Shown here piece after piece: positions 32,412 through 41,493 of a stretch of 64,000 nt of DNA. The translations under genes and the position numbers were made by a program. Below the pieces are notes generated by a model, which was given only the letters and a program-made list of their open reading frames with translations, had not been told where the DNA came from and searched no databases. The number at the start of each line of letters is the position of its first letter. Position 1 is the stretch's first letter. This stretch comes from an uncultured Acetatifactor sp. (GTDB lineage: Bacteria > Bacillota > Clostridia > Lachnospirales > Lachnospiraceae): contig CANQUQ010000001.1 of NCBI GenBank assembly GCA_947627115.1, positions 62,001-126,000 of the forward strand, written 5' to 3'.

Positions 32412-32673
32412 ATTCTCCCAATCCACTTTCCACTGCCTGGATCAAGGTCTTAAGAGCTTCCTCTTCATCCTCGCCCTCACAGACAAATTCAATCTCATCC
32501 CCACATTTGACACATGCGCCCAACACGCTCAACACACTCTTTGCATTTGCCGTGTTGTCCCGAAAGGAAAATGTGATCAGTGATTTGAACTGCATTGCTT
32601 CTTTACAGAGAATCCCCGCCGGCCGCAGATGCAGTCCGGTAGGATTCTTGATCACTACTTTCTGACTTACCAT
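32410..32673 (-). CDS. HPr family phosphocarrier protein
   Basis: 87 residues from ATG 32671-32673 (GGAAGG upstream), the normal HPr length. The active site NPTGLHLRPAG puts His at residue 15, and NAKSVLSVLG puts Ser at residue 46, the position phosphorylated by HPr kinase in Firmicutes. So both phosphorylation sites of a true HPr are kept. The second helix has two unusual cysteines (LGACVKCGDE). No PTS enzyme I or permease gene is near. It follows glmM by 104 bases at the end of a long same-strand run and may be the genome's HPr or a Crh-like regulator. Confidence 0.92.
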   Translation of the reverse strand: MVSQKVVIKNPTGLHLRPAGILCKEAMQFKSLITFSFRDNTANAKSVLSVLGACVKCGDEIEFVCEGEDEEEALKTLIQAVESGLGE

Positions 32674-32777
32674 ATTAAATACCTTCCTCTGTTCTAAATG
32701 CCGCTGCATTCACCCCACGGTCTTACTGTAGCATGATTGAAAGGGAATTACAAGGGCATTTCTCAAAATTAGTCGAA

Positions 32778-34127
32778 CTAGAACATCACGTCCTGTATCA
32801 GATTTGCCAGCTTTTGAGCTTCCTGCCGAATGACCTGCTGGTCCTTTCCCTCAATCATAACGCGCACCAGCGGCTCTGTTCCGGACGGCCTGATCAGCAC
32901 ACGTCCCTGACCTTCAAATTTCGCCTCCACCTCTTTGATCGCATCCACAATGACCGGATATTCCATATACTTATGCTTTTTGTAATCCGCCACCTTTGCA
33001 TTCACCAGCGCCTGCGGCAGTACCTCCATGACGCCGGACAGGTCGGACAGGCTTTTCCCCGTCTCCCTCATTACCTGGAGCAGATGGAGAGCGCTCAGAA
33101 GACCGTCCCCCGTGGTATTCTCATCCAGAAAAATAATGTGGCCGGACTGTTCGCCTCCCAGACTTGCGCCGATCTCCTTCATGCGCTCCAGCACATAGCG
33201 GTCTCCCACCTTTGTCTTCTCAATGGTAATGCCTTCCCTCTCGCCCATCAGGAAGAATCCCAGGTTGCTCATGACGGTGGCCACGATAGTATTTTTTTTC
33301 AGCAGCCCCTGGCCCTTCATATGGCAGCCCACGATCGCCATGATCTGATCTCCGTTCACGACCTTGCCGTTCTCATCCACTGCCAGCAGTCTGTCCGCAT
33401 CGCCGTCGAAGGCCAGACCGATATCTGCCTTCTCATACACTACCCGCGCCTGCAGCTCCTCCATGTGAGTGGAGCCGCAGCTGGAATTAATATTTGTTCC
33501 GTCCGGATTGTTGTGGATCGCCACCACACTGCCGCCCAGCTCCTTCAGCGCCTCCACGGAGGTGTAATAGGCGGCTCCCTCGGCACAGTCCACCACGATC
33601 TTCAGTCCGGTCAGATCCACGGGAACGGCTTTGACCGCATGGTTTATGTATTCCTCCCTAGCGTCGGTACGGTACTTCACCTTTCCGACGCCCGGCCCGA
33701 TGGGGAATTTGATCCCCGGCATATCCTCCCGGATCAGCCTTTCGATCTCGTCCTCCAGCTCGTCGGGCAGCTTATATCCGTTTCCGTCAAAAAATTTAAT
33801 CCCGTTGAATTCCACCGGATTGTGGGAGGCGGAGATAACGACTCCCGCATCCACCCGGTACTTCTGAGTCAGATATGCCACCGCCGGCGTAGGGATCACC
33901 CCAACGTACACACAGTTGGCTCCCACCGAGCAGGCGCCCGCCATCAGCGCATTTGCCAGCATATCTCCCGAAATACGGGTATCGCACCCCACCATGATCG
34001 TAGGCTTGTGCTTCTTTTCCTTGGTGAGCACATATGCTCCGACCTGTCCCAGCTGCATCGCCAGATTCGGCGTCAATTCTTCATTTGCGATTCCTCTGAT
34101 GCCATCTGTTCCGAACAATCTTGCCAT
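32778..34127 (-). CDS. glmM: Phosphoglucosamine mutase
   Basis: 449 residues, full length. Starts ARLFGTDGIRGIANEELTP; the phospho-serine loop is VVISASHNPVEFNGIKFF at about residue 100, the metal-binding loop AFDGDADRLLAVD at about 242, the sugar-specificity loop GEQSGHIIF at about 328 and the phosphate-binding RPSGTEPLVRVMIEG near the end. It converts glucosamine-6-phosphate to glucosamine-1-phosphate for UDP-GlcNAc, the precursor of peptidoglycan and of many sugars made in this window. Its start lies three bases after the cdaR stop, the standard cdaA-cdaR-glmM order, in which GlmM is known to bind and restrain CdaA. Confidence 0.97.
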   Translation of the reverse strand: MARLFGTDGIRGIANEELTPNLAMQLGQVGAYVLTKEKKHKPTIMVGCDTRISGDMLANALMAGACSVGANCVYVGVIPTPAVAYLTQKYRVDAGVVISASHNPVEFNGIKFFDGNGYKLPDELEDEIERLIREDMPGIKFPIGPGVGKVKYRTDAREEYINHAVKAVPVDLTGLKIVVDCAEGAAYYTSVEALKELGGSVVAIHNNPDGTNINSSCGSTHMEELQARVVYEKADIGLAFDGDADRLLAVDENGKVVNGDQIMAIVGCHMKGQGLLKKNTIVATVMSNLGFFLMGEREGITIEKTKVGDRYVLERMKEIGASLGGEQSGHIIFLDENTTGDGLLSALHLLQVMRETGKSLSDLSGVMEVLPQALVNAKVADYKKHKYMEYPVIVDAIKEVEAKFEGQGRVLIRPSGTEPLVRVMIEGKDQQVIRQEAQKLANLIQDVMF

Positions 34128-34130
34128 TGC

Positions 34131-35408
34131 TTACGATTCCTCCAACTCAACAATTACCGCTCTCAAGCTCACCGGTTCCTCCACCTGAACATTCTCCGGC
34201 AGAGTAAAGGATACCGGAATGGAGTAGGTACCCGGCGACAGCTTCTCCATACCCTGCTCCTCCATCCAGCCTGCAATATCTATGGTCGCTGCAAGCGCGT
34301 TCTCCTGCAGGACCGATACCTCCGCTTCCAGCCCCTTGATCCTCAGCTCATGGGTTCCTTCATTGCCGTCCGACAACTGTACTTCAAAGCCCTGGGGCAC
34401 ATTGATCACACTGACATCCTCCGGAGCGATATCGAATGTCCTCTGCACCTCCGGCTCAATATAGACGGTGACCTGCATACGCCCGTTAAAGCTGCTGTCG
34501 GCCAGTCTTACACCGTCCGGCAGATATTCCCGCAGATTCACCACCGTCGAAACATTTTCCTGGGCATCGGAAATATTCAGCAGCTCCGCCGGAACAACAA
34601 TGCTGTTGACGCCGGCCAGATCGGACGCGGAGCCCGCAAGCATCACGGCGGAATAATCGCTCTCCACCTCGCCTGTCTGCCGGAATCCGGCGGCGGGAGT
34701 TCCCACGGTATTCAGAACGATGGGCACCTCCTTTGTGGCGAGCACTTCCGCTGCCATTCTCACATAGTTCATGTTCTTGGTCACGCTGGGCAGAATAAGA
34801 AGATTTCCGTCCGCGTCGTACAGAGAGATCTCCACGTTTGCAGAGACATCCGTGGTGGCGCCGGACACATCGATCTCCACGCTGGCGTAGCTGATCCGTT
34901 CCACCGAGGACTCCGGTCCGGACACCTCGATCCGGGTCTGGTCCGGCTGTACACTGCCGACCATGTATCCCTCCGCCACCTCACCCGTTGCGCCATATCT
35001 CACACTGACCCACTTACTGCTCTTGTTCTCCACGTTCAGCTTCAGTACGTCGGGATTGGCTTTGATGCTGTCGACATCGTTGTTGAGCACCCGCAGAGAA
35101 ATCCCTATCGTATTGATCTCCGTCAGCTTGCTCATGTCGGCTTCCGCCACAATGTCGGAAGCGCGCAGATCATCGATCACGCTCTGAGGCGCACGGACGG
35201 TGACGCGGATAGTGTCCGTGTTGTCCAGCACCTCATATACCTTATTCTGCTGATCCAAGAGGCCGGTATTGGTCATGACCACAGGAATGCCTGAAAAGGT
35301 TTTATTTTCCTTCGGATCGTCGATCTGTACCACTAAGAACCATATTACAAAGGCGAGCACCAGAGACCCGATCTTCAGTCCCCAGTTATTTAAAATCTTC
35401 TTTTTCAT
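34131..35408 (-). CDS. cdaR: YbbR-domain protein, regulator of diadenylate cyclase
   Basis: 425 residues: one N-terminal membrane segment (LKIGSLVLAFVIWFLVV) and an outer part made of successive YbbR repeats (for example FSGIPVVMTNTGLLD, VTVRAPQSVIDDLRASDIVAEADMSKL, IRIKG-like LRIKGLEAEVSVL). In Bacillus and Listeria CdaR sits outside the membrane and modulates CdaA. The ATG overlaps the cdaA stop by four bases. Four or so repeats fit the usual size. Confidence 0.94.
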   Translation of the reverse strand: MKKKILNNWGLKIGSLVLAFVIWFLVVQIDDPKENKTFSGIPVVMTNTGLLDQQNKVYEVLDNTDTIRVTVRAPQSVIDDLRASDIVAEADMSKLTEINTIGISLRVLNNDVDSIKANPDVLKLNVENKSSKWVSVRYGATGEVAEGYMVGSVQPDQTRIEVSGPESSVERISYASVEIDVSGATTDVSANVEISLYDADGNLLILPSVTKNMNYVRMAAEVLATKEVPIVLNTVGTPAAGFRQTGEVESDYSAVMLAGSASDLAGVNSIVVPAELLNISDAQENVSTVVNLREYLPDGVRLADSSFNGRMQVTVYIEPEVQRTFDIAPEDVSVINVPQGFEVQLSDGNEGTHELRIKGLEAEVSVLQENALAATIDIAGWMEEQGMEKLSPGTYSIPVSFTLPENVQVEEPVSLRAVIVELEES

Positions 35409-36289
35409 TTTGCCTTGACCTTACGCCTTCCCCGCCATTTGCGCTTTCTCGTTGACCGATCCTCCGAGGTCTTATTGTTCAAGGTCACCTGCAGCCGTTC
35501 CTTTAACTGCTCCGCGTTCAGGCCCCTCTCCAGCACGCCGCCGTATGCCAGGCTGATCTTGCCCGTCTCCTCCGACACAATGACCGTCAGGGAATCCGTC
35601 ACCTCGGAAATACCGACCCCGGCCCTGTGTCTGGTTCCCAGATCCTTACTGAGATCGAGATTGTCGGAAAGAGGGAGATAGCAGGTGGCAGAGGTCACCC
35701 TGTTCTCACGGATGATCACGGCTCCGTCATGAAGAGGAGTGTTGTGCTCGAAAATATTGATCAGCAGCTGGCTGGTCACGATTCCGTCCACCTCGATGCC
35801 TGTGCGCTCATAATCCTTCAGGGACTCCTTCTGCTCGATCACGATAAGAGCGCCCGTCTTCATCTTGCCCATTTCCACACAGGCCTTCGTGATCTCATTG
35901 ATGGTCTTTTCCGAGAAGATCTCCTGCTCCCGGCGCGCAGAATCGGAAAAGATGGCGGAGGGCAGAAAATTCCTACGCCCCAGATTTTCCAACGCATGCC
36001 GCAGCTCAGGCTGCAGGACTACGATCAGCGCCACCATCGCAAAGCCCAGCACGTTTCTGGCCAGCCACACGATAGTGCTCATGTCCGTCATATATGCGAG
36101 CAGCAGAAAGGCTCCGATGACCAGCAGGCCCTTGAGCAGCAACCATGCTCTGGTCGCCTTCATCCAGACTAAAATATAGTACACCAAAAAGGCGATAATG
36201 ATAATTTCAAACACATCGCCGATATCCATCGTTATTCCGTAAATGATAGAGCCCCTCAGGTACTCAATTGCCCCGTCGATCCACTGCAT
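35405..36289 (-). CDS. cdaA: Diadenylate cyclase (c-di-AMP synthase)
   Basis: 294 residues. Three N-terminal membrane segments within about 20-85 are followed by the DisA_N catalytic domain with LHDGAVIIRENRV (DGA motif, about residue 190) and GTRHRAGVGISE (RHR motif, about 222). Both catalytic motifs are intact. c-di-AMP controls potassium and osmolyte balance and wall homeostasis in Firmicutes. A basic tail (RKRKWRGRRKVKAK) ends the protein and overlaps the cdaR start. AGGA lies about ten bases before the chosen ATG; a second ATG at 36229 is possible. Confidence 0.96.
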   Translation of the reverse strand: MQWIDGAIEYLRGSIIYGITMDIGDVFEIIIIAFLVYYILVWMKATRAWLLLKGLLVIGAFLLLAYMTDMSTIVWLARNVLGFAMVALIVVLQPELRHALENLGRRNFLPSAIFSDSARREQEIFSEKTINEITKACVEMGKMKTGALIVIEQKESLKDYERTGIEVDGIVTSQLLINIFEHNTPLHDGAVIIRENRVTSATCYLPLSDNLDLSKDLGTRHRAGVGISEVTDSLTVIVSEETGKISLAYGGVLERGLNAEQLKERLQVTLNNKTSEDRSTRKRKWRGRRKVKAK

Positions 36290-36325
36290 CCCTTTTCAAT
36301 CCTGCTTCTGCCTTTATATTTTGTC

Positions 36326-37510
36326 TTAAAAGAATTCCTCGAAGTTTTCCGAGCCTTTCTCCTGATCGCTGTCCATCGACGCACTTCCGATAGTCACACT
36401 TTTCCCGCCTCTGTAATTTTCCCGCCTGCCGTATCCGGAGGCGTTGTTGTATCTGCCCCGGCCGGCCGCGGTATTCTCAGTGGTGACTCTGCGCCCCGCT
36501 TCGCCCCTTGGAGGCTGCGTGCTCCGCCTGTAAGCACCTGAGCCGGCAGCCCTGGCGGGCGCTGAGGTGCCACGCGCATACTGGCTCTGACCGCTGATCT
36601 TTTTCACCGTCCTGGTCGACATTGCGACGGACATCTTTGGCACGGCCTTCACGTAATAATAATACTCGTCATCCTCGAACTGCACCTTCTCCGTCCGGCT
36701 GTAATCCACACAAAATCGGAAGAACTCCACGATCTTTGCCACGACCAGCGCAAGCAGCGATCCCAGGAGAGCGCCCAGAACGGAAATATTGATATTGTAG
36801 ATCAGATCTCCGACCAGCAGGATCACAATGTTCAGAAGAGCGCCAGATACCATGGCGATGGTCCAGGCGTGATCGACGGACATCCGCCGTATCAGATAGA
36901 CCGCCAGCACCGTAATGGCAAAGGATGCCGCCATCACCATCATCTCCCGATTGCCGAGGATGCCGTCGATCATAAAACGCAGCTTTGCGGCAAAATCCTC
37001 CTCCGCCATTGTCCTGATGGTGGAAGAGCTTTCTATCACTGTCTGCAGAAAGTAATGAATGCCCACGCCGCAGGCTACGGACACTATAGATGCAGGCCCA
37101 CAGACAAGCCCCACCGCAACGGGGACCACATAGGGGACCCGCAGAGCGAAGAGCAGCGGCGTCAGCACTACCACCAGCGAATCCTTCGGCGTAAAGCGGA
37201 AGAACAGCAGGAACATGACCAGGTACAGACAGAACCCTACCAGCAGCACCTCCGCCGACAGGGCGTACATGTGCAGCAGACTGAAGAGCGCGCCGAACAC
37301 CACGATAAAATTCGCGGGCAGAAAGGAACACATCAGGCTCACGATCAGCACCACGGCAATATTGTTCAGCTGTATCATGTAGCCCATCCTGCTGTTCAGA
37401 GTGTTCAGCGCAATGAACGCCAGCAGAAATTTCAGGACCGGCACGATGAACGGTTCAAATCTGCTGTAGAACAGCTTAATTTTTTCTCTTATTTCCAGTA
37501 AATCAGTCAT
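36326..37510 (-). CDS. Polytopic membrane protein with arginine/glycine-rich disordered tail
   Basis: 394 residues from ATG 37508-37510, five bases after GGAGG. About eight membrane segments fill residues 20-265. The last 110 residues are hydrophilic, rich in Arg, Gly, Ser and Tyr (GRGRYNNASGYGRRENYRGG) and probably disordered and cytosolic. I do not recognise the family. It lies between a small membrane protein and cdaA in the same run, which may point to a role in envelope or c-di-AMP control. Such a tail can bind nucleic acid or membrane surface (inference). Confidence 0.82.
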   Translation of the reverse strand: MTDLLEIREKIKLFYSRFEPFIVPVLKFLLAFIALNTLNSRMGYMIQLNNIAVVLIVSLMCSFLPANFIVVFGALFSLLHMYALSAEVLLVGFCLYLVMFLLFFRFTPKDSLVVVLTPLLFALRVPYVVPVAVGLVCGPASIVSVACGVGIHYFLQTVIESSSTIRTMAEEDFAAKLRFMIDGILGNREMMVMAASFAITVLAVYLIRRMSVDHAWTIAMVSGALLNIVILLVGDLIYNINISVLGALLGSLLALVVAKIVEFFRFCVDYSRTEKVQFEDDEYYYYVKAVPKMSVAMSTRTVKKISGQSQYARGTSAPARAAGSGAYRRSTQPPRGEAGRRVTTENTAAGRGRYNNASGYGRRENYRGGKSVTIGSASMDSDQEKGSENFEEFF

Positions 37511-37535
37511 CCCATCCTCCAACCGAAGACTCTTG

Positions 37536-37931
37536 TCACTGTTGCTCGCTGTACAGAGAATTCAGCTTTTTCAAATTGTGATAATAACTTTTCAGACTTT
37601 TCTTTGCCCTGGCGTATCGATAGGTAAAGGCAGTGTATGTGGCAAGAAGATATACGCCGGCCGAGATGGCATAGTAGAGCAGGACCTTTTTCACAAAGGC
37701 CGCCATATCCATCTCGTACAGATTCTGCATGAACAGCTCAAAGTCATAAAAGATGAACAGTGCGAACACCACCCCGAAAGCAATGGTGACGCTGGCGAAG
37801 GACTTCAGGAGCTGCAGTGCGATATAATCGCTCCGAAAAAAATTTCCTATCTTTACGTTCTGCTTTCCCTCACCGCTCATCTCATAGGAGGCCATCCGGG
37901 TCATCAAAATAACACGTTCTTCGTTCAGCAT
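37536..37931 (-). CDS. Small membrane protein, 131 aa
   Basis: 131 residues with two membrane segments (about 44-64 and 87-105) and a basic C-terminal helix (YARAKKSLKSYYHNLKKLNSLYSEQQ). The N-terminus (LNEERVILMTRMASYEMSGEGK) is cytosolic-looking. No motif is recognised. It precedes the larger membrane protein by 25 bases, so the two may act together. Confidence 0.8.
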   Translation of the reverse strand: MLNEERVILMTRMASYEMSGEGKQNVKIGNFFRSDYIALQLLKSFASVTIAFGVVFALFIFYDFELFMQNLYEMDMAAFVKKVLLYYAISAGVYLLATYTAFTYRYARAKKSLKSYYHNLKKLNSLYSEQQ

Positions 37932-37968
37932 TTTATCACGCCTTTCCGCAGCCTGACACGCAGGGCCC

Positions 37969-38385
37969 TTATTTCAGGAATCTCATCTTTGCGTTCGGAT
38001 CGTCCGCGCTTTTCTTTTTCTCCACCGGCGCAGCGGCGGTGCGGCTACTCCTGATCACATCATTAAAGCCCCTCGTCATCTCCAGCTTGCATTTGTCACA
38101 GTACTTGCCGCTCCTGATAGGCGCACCGCAGATCTCGCAGTTCAGGAACATGGCGGAATCCTCCGTCACCTCCAGACGGTCCTCCCGCAGCCACTGCCGG
38201 ATCTGTGACGGCTCCACGTCGCAGGCCTCGGCCACCTCCGCAACGCCTGCCCCGGAATGCTCACGGATATACTCCTTCACTTCCTGGAATTTCGCCTCCA
38301 TAGTCTCCCGGCAGGCCGGACAGACAGGACTGCCCGCCATATAGTTAAAGATCCGACCGCACACTCTGCAATTTCTGATATTCAT
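37969..38385 (-). CDS. yvyF: YvyF-type flagellar operon protein
   Basis: 138 residues from ATG 38383-38385 (GGAGGATACT upstream). It has an N-terminal zinc-ribbon-like pair (NCRVCGRIFNYMAGSPVCPAC), a helix-turn-helix-like middle (GAGVAEVAEACDVEPSQIRQWLREDRL) and a second cysteine set (CEICGAPIRSGKYCDKC). This is the pattern of the flagellar-operon protein YvyF of Bacillus, which is encoded next to comFC just as here. Its exact role is unclear; regulation of late flagellar genes is suspected. Confidence 0.9.
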   Translation of the reverse strand: MNIRNCRVCGRIFNYMAGSPVCPACRETMEAKFQEVKEYIREHSGAGVAEVAEACDVEPSQIRQWLREDRLEVTEDSAMFLNCEICGAPIRSGKYCDKCKLEMTRGFNDVIRSSRTAAAPVEKKKSADDPNAKMRFLK

Positions 38386-38424
38386 AGTATCCTCCATTTC
38401 GCAGCCAATGTATTCATCTGTGCA

Positions 38425-39177
38425 TCAAATACCTGCTCCGCAGGACAGGGCTATAAAATAGACCTTTTCCACACCGGCCTCCTTCAGAGTCCTCGCAGCC
38501 TCATCCACGGTACTGCCGGTAGTGAAGATATCATCCACCAGTATAATCGTCTTTAATTTTACATCATTTCCCGATATATGGAAAGCTTTTTTCAAATTAT
38601 TTTGACGTTCTTTTGGATTTAATTTTTTCAGGGGCGCCGTATTCCTTGTTCTCAAAAGTATTTTTGTATACACCGGAATGCCCGTCCTCGCCCCGATCTC
38701 CTTTGCCAGAAGAGCGGCCTGGTTGTAGCCTCGCCCGGCTTCCCGCCTTGGGTGCAGGGGAATGGGGATCAGGCCGTCGGGCCTGACTCCCCGGATAAAA
38801 TCTCCCAGGTGCTCCGCGGCCTGTTCGCCGTAAAATCCGGCGTATTCCCTTCGCCCGCCGTATTTGAACCGGTAGATCGAGGCGGCGGCGCTGTCGTATT
38901 CATACAGCGACCGGCCTCTGACAAATTCGTGCCCTCCGGCGCGGCAGTCGGCACAGTACTCCGCCTCCTCCGAAAGCTTTTTGCCGCACCGCATACACCA
39001 GGGCGGTGTCACCGGCTTCAGCTTCGGCAGACAGTCCGGGCAGATCCTTGCGCCCCACGGGCGCACGATCCCGTCGCAGACCGGGCAGCGCAGGGGAAAC
39101 AGCATCTGCACGGCCGTCTGGCCGAGCTTCTTTACACCGCGCGGGATCCTGTCCATCCTTTCCATCCTTTCCATCAT
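38425..39177 (-). CDS. comFC: ComFC-like phosphoribosyltransferase-fold protein
   Basis: 250 residues. N-terminal double zinc ribbon (FPLRCPVCDG, CPDCLPKL, CMRCGKKL, CADCRAGG), then YRFKYGGRREYAGFYGEQAAEHL, LIPIPLHPRREAGRGYNQAALLA and the PRPP-type loop TIILVDDIFTTGSTVDEAAR. The family is needed for DNA uptake in Bacillus and helps recombination elsewhere. The start overlaps the recD2 stop (ATGA). The first codons are a short repeat (MERMERMDR), so several ATGs are possible. Confidence 0.94.
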   Translation of the reverse strand: MMERMERMDRIPRGVKKLGQTAVQMLFPLRCPVCDGIVRPWGARICPDCLPKLKPVTPPWCMRCGKKLSEEAEYCADCRAGGHEFVRGRSLYEYDSAAASIYRFKYGGRREYAGFYGEQAAEHLGDFIRGVRPDGLIPIPLHPRREAGRGYNQAALLAKEIGARTGIPVYTKILLRTRNTAPLKKLNPKERQNNLKKAFHISGNDVKLKTIILVDDIFTTGSTVDEAARTLKEAGVEKVYFIALSCGAGI

Positions 39178-41420
39178 TCACCCAGCCCTTCCGTATCCTG
39201 ACATATTTCCCGTATTCTCTGTGCCAGCGCGGTACAGCGTCTGTTCTCGCTGACATTTTCTATCATACCGCGCACGGTGTCGCTGCTGCCCAGGATCGTG
39301 ACGCAGCTCCTGGCCCTGGTGACCGCCGTGTACAGCAGATTGCGGTTGAACAGCATCCGCGGTCCGGTCAGAAGCGGCAGGATCACCGCCGGATATTCGC
39401 TTCCCTGAGATTTGTGCACGGTGACGGCGTATGACAGCTCCAGCTCCTCCAGCAGCGAAAAGGGATAGACCACCCTGCGCTGTTCATCATACTCCACCGT
39501 CAGATTGGACGCTGCCTCATTGATCTCCACGATCCTGCCCATATCTCCGTTGAAGATGCCCGTCCCCCGGTCTACGGGGATTCCGTAACGGCTCACCACT
39601 TCCCACTCCAGCTGATAGTTGTTCCTCACCTGCATGACCTTGTCGCCCTCGCGGAAGACCGTACTGCCGCTGATATGCTCCTGCTTTCTCCCGTCCGGAG
39701 GATTCAGATATTTCTGCAGAATGTTATTGAGGGTCTCGCAACCCAACGCCCCCTTGCGCATGGGCGTCAGCACCTGAATATCAAAAGGCCCTGCCTTTAC
39801 ATATCCCGGCAGCTTCTCCCTGATCAGCTGTATCATATGTTTATATATGACATTAACGTCATTTCTCTCAAGCAGGAAAAAATCTTTGGATTTATTGTCC
39901 AGAGCAATCTGCTGTCCGTTGTTTATCCTATGTGCATTGACAACAATGTCACTTTCTAACGCCTGCCGGAATATCTTCTGCAGTCTCACCATGGGGAACG
40001 CTCCGCTGTCGATCAGATCTCTGAGCACCTGGCCGGGGCCGACGCTGGGAAGCTGATTTACGTCTCCCACCAGAATCAGCCTGGTACCGGGTATCACCGC
40101 CTTCAGCAGCGCCTGGAACAGCTGAATGTCCACCATGGACATTTCATCTATAATGACCACATCAGCCTCCAGCGGATTGTCTTCGTTTCGCTCAAAGCTG
40201 ACCCTTCTGGAGTTCTCATCCGACAGGCCGCTGTTCAGCTCCAGCATGCGGTGAATGGTCCTGGCCTCAAAACCGGTAGCTTCCGTCATGCGCCTGGCCG
40301 CACGTCCGGTAGGCGCCGCAAGAAAGATATCCAGCCCCTGCCCTGCAAAATAGCGGATGATCATATTGATGATCGTTGTCTTTCCTGTGCCGGGCCCTCC
40401 GGAGAGAATAAATATCCCGTTGCGAATGCACTGGGCCACCGCCTGCTGCTGCAGCTCATCCAGCTCCATGCCGAGCTCGCCGGCCAATCTTTCCAGCTGC
40501 TTCGTCAGCGCCGCATCCTGCGCCGGAAGATTTTCCGCCTCCGCCATGGGAATATTCCGCTCATACAACATTCTGGCGCAGTTCAGCTCCGCGTAATAAT
40601 AGGCGGACGTATACACACAGTCTCCCTTGATGACGAGCTTCTTATCCATCATCATATTGTCCAGCTGCGGGCGGATATCCTCCTCCGCTACATTTAACAG
40701 CATATGCGCCCTCTCAAGAAGAGTATTCATGGGCAGATAACAGTGTCCCTCGCCAGCCGCTCCCTGAAGAGTATACAAAATACCGCTGCGGATCCGGTAA
40801 TCGGAATCCGTATGTATGCCTATTCTGGCGGCCAGCTCATCCGCCATCTTAAAGCCCACGCCGTTGATGTCTTCCGCAAGACGGTAGGGATTCTCTCTCA
40901 GGACCCCATACAGCTCCATCCCGTATGTATCATAGATCTTCACCGCCAGCGCATTGGATATCCCAAACTGCTGGAGATAGACCATGGCATCCCGGAGCTC
41001 CTTCCTCTCCTCCATCTGCACCGCGATCTCGCGCGCCTTTCTCTCGCTGATTCCCTTGATCTCAGCCAGGCGTTCCGGCTCCTCTTCCATAATGCGGAAA
41101 GTGTCTTCCCCGAATTTCTTTACGATCCTGGCCGCCAGCGCGGCGCCCACGCCCTTCACGGCACCGGAGCCCAGGTAGCGCTCCATGCTGACGCTGTCCT
41201 GCGGCGGCGTCAGTTGAAAGCTGTTCAGCCGGAACTGTCTGCCGTACATCGGATGTTCCGTGTACTCGCCCTGAGCAGTGATATTTTCCCCCTGATTCAA
41301 GCCTCTGCACATTCCCACGCAGGTGATTTCCTCTCCCCCGCAGATCAGGCTCATGACCGTGTAGCCGTTCCCGGCGTTCTGATAAATAATGTGATCTATA
41401 TATCCGCTGATCGTCTCCAT
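39174..41420 (-). CDS. recD2: ATP-dependent RecD-like DNA helicase
   Basis: 748 residues, the RecD2 form with an extended N-terminus: OB-like start (ETISGYIDHIIYQNAGNGYTV), helix-hairpin-helix region near residues 90-200 (GVGAALAARIVKKFG, GVGFKMADELAARIG), Walker A GGPGTGKTTIINMI near 345, Walker B VVIIDEMSM near 420 and the C-terminal SF1 motif VTVHKSQGSEYPAVIL near 690. It unwinds DNA 5' to 3' in repair. I use ATG 41420; a GTG at 41432 is possible. No clear ribosome site precedes either start, and a hairpin lies at 41436-41456. Confidence 0.95.
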   Translation of the reverse strand: METISGYIDHIIYQNAGNGYTVMSLICGGEEITCVGMCRGLNQGENITAQGEYTEHPMYGRQFRLNSFQLTPPQDSVSMERYLGSGAVKGVGAALAARIVKKFGEDTFRIMEEEPERLAEIKGISERKAREIAVQMEERKELRDAMVYLQQFGISNALAVKIYDTYGMELYGVLRENPYRLAEDINGVGFKMADELAARIGIHTDSDYRIRSGILYTLQGAAGEGHCYLPMNTLLERAHMLLNVAEEDIRPQLDNMMMDKKLVIKGDCVYTSAYYYAELNCARMLYERNIPMAEAENLPAQDAALTKQLERLAGELGMELDELQQQAVAQCIRNGIFILSGGPGTGKTTIINMIIRYFAGQGLDIFLAAPTGRAARRMTEATGFEARTIHRMLELNSGLSDENSRRVSFERNEDNPLEADVVIIDEMSMVDIQLFQALLKAVIPGTRLILVGDVNQLPSVGPGQVLRDLIDSGAFPMVRLQKIFRQALESDIVVNAHRINNGQQIALDNKSKDFFLLERNDVNVIYKHMIQLIREKLPGYVKAGPFDIQVLTPMRKGALGCETLNNILQKYLNPPDGRKQEHISGSTVFREGDKVMQVRNNYQLEWEVVSRYGIPVDRGTGIFNGDMGRIVEINEAASNLTVEYDEQRRVVYPFSLLEELELSYAVTVHKSQGSEYPAVILPLLTGPRMLFNRNLLYTAVTRARSCVTILGSSDTVRGMIENVSENRRCTALAQRIREICQDTEGLGE

Positions 41421-41435
41421 ACATTCACGCACACA

Positions 41436-41456
41436 AGGCTGCTATTCCAGCAGCCT
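41436..41456 (-). other. Hairpin directly upstream of recD2
   Basis: AGGCTGCT-ATTCC-AGCAGCCT, an 8-bp stem between flgJ-like and recD2, without a U-tract. It may reduce read-through, protect the upstream mRNA, or affect recD2 translation, which has no visible Shine-Dalgarno. Confidence 0.5.
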
Positions 41457-41493
41457 CATTCTTCTCTCCGTATCCTATTTTATTTTTCAGCCG

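Noticed and set aside
32733..35294. Plus-strand open frame of 853 codons
   Set aside because: It is antisense to glmM and cdaR, which are certain, is rich in His, Arg and Gln, and has no ribosome site. High-GC minus-strand genes produce such shadows.
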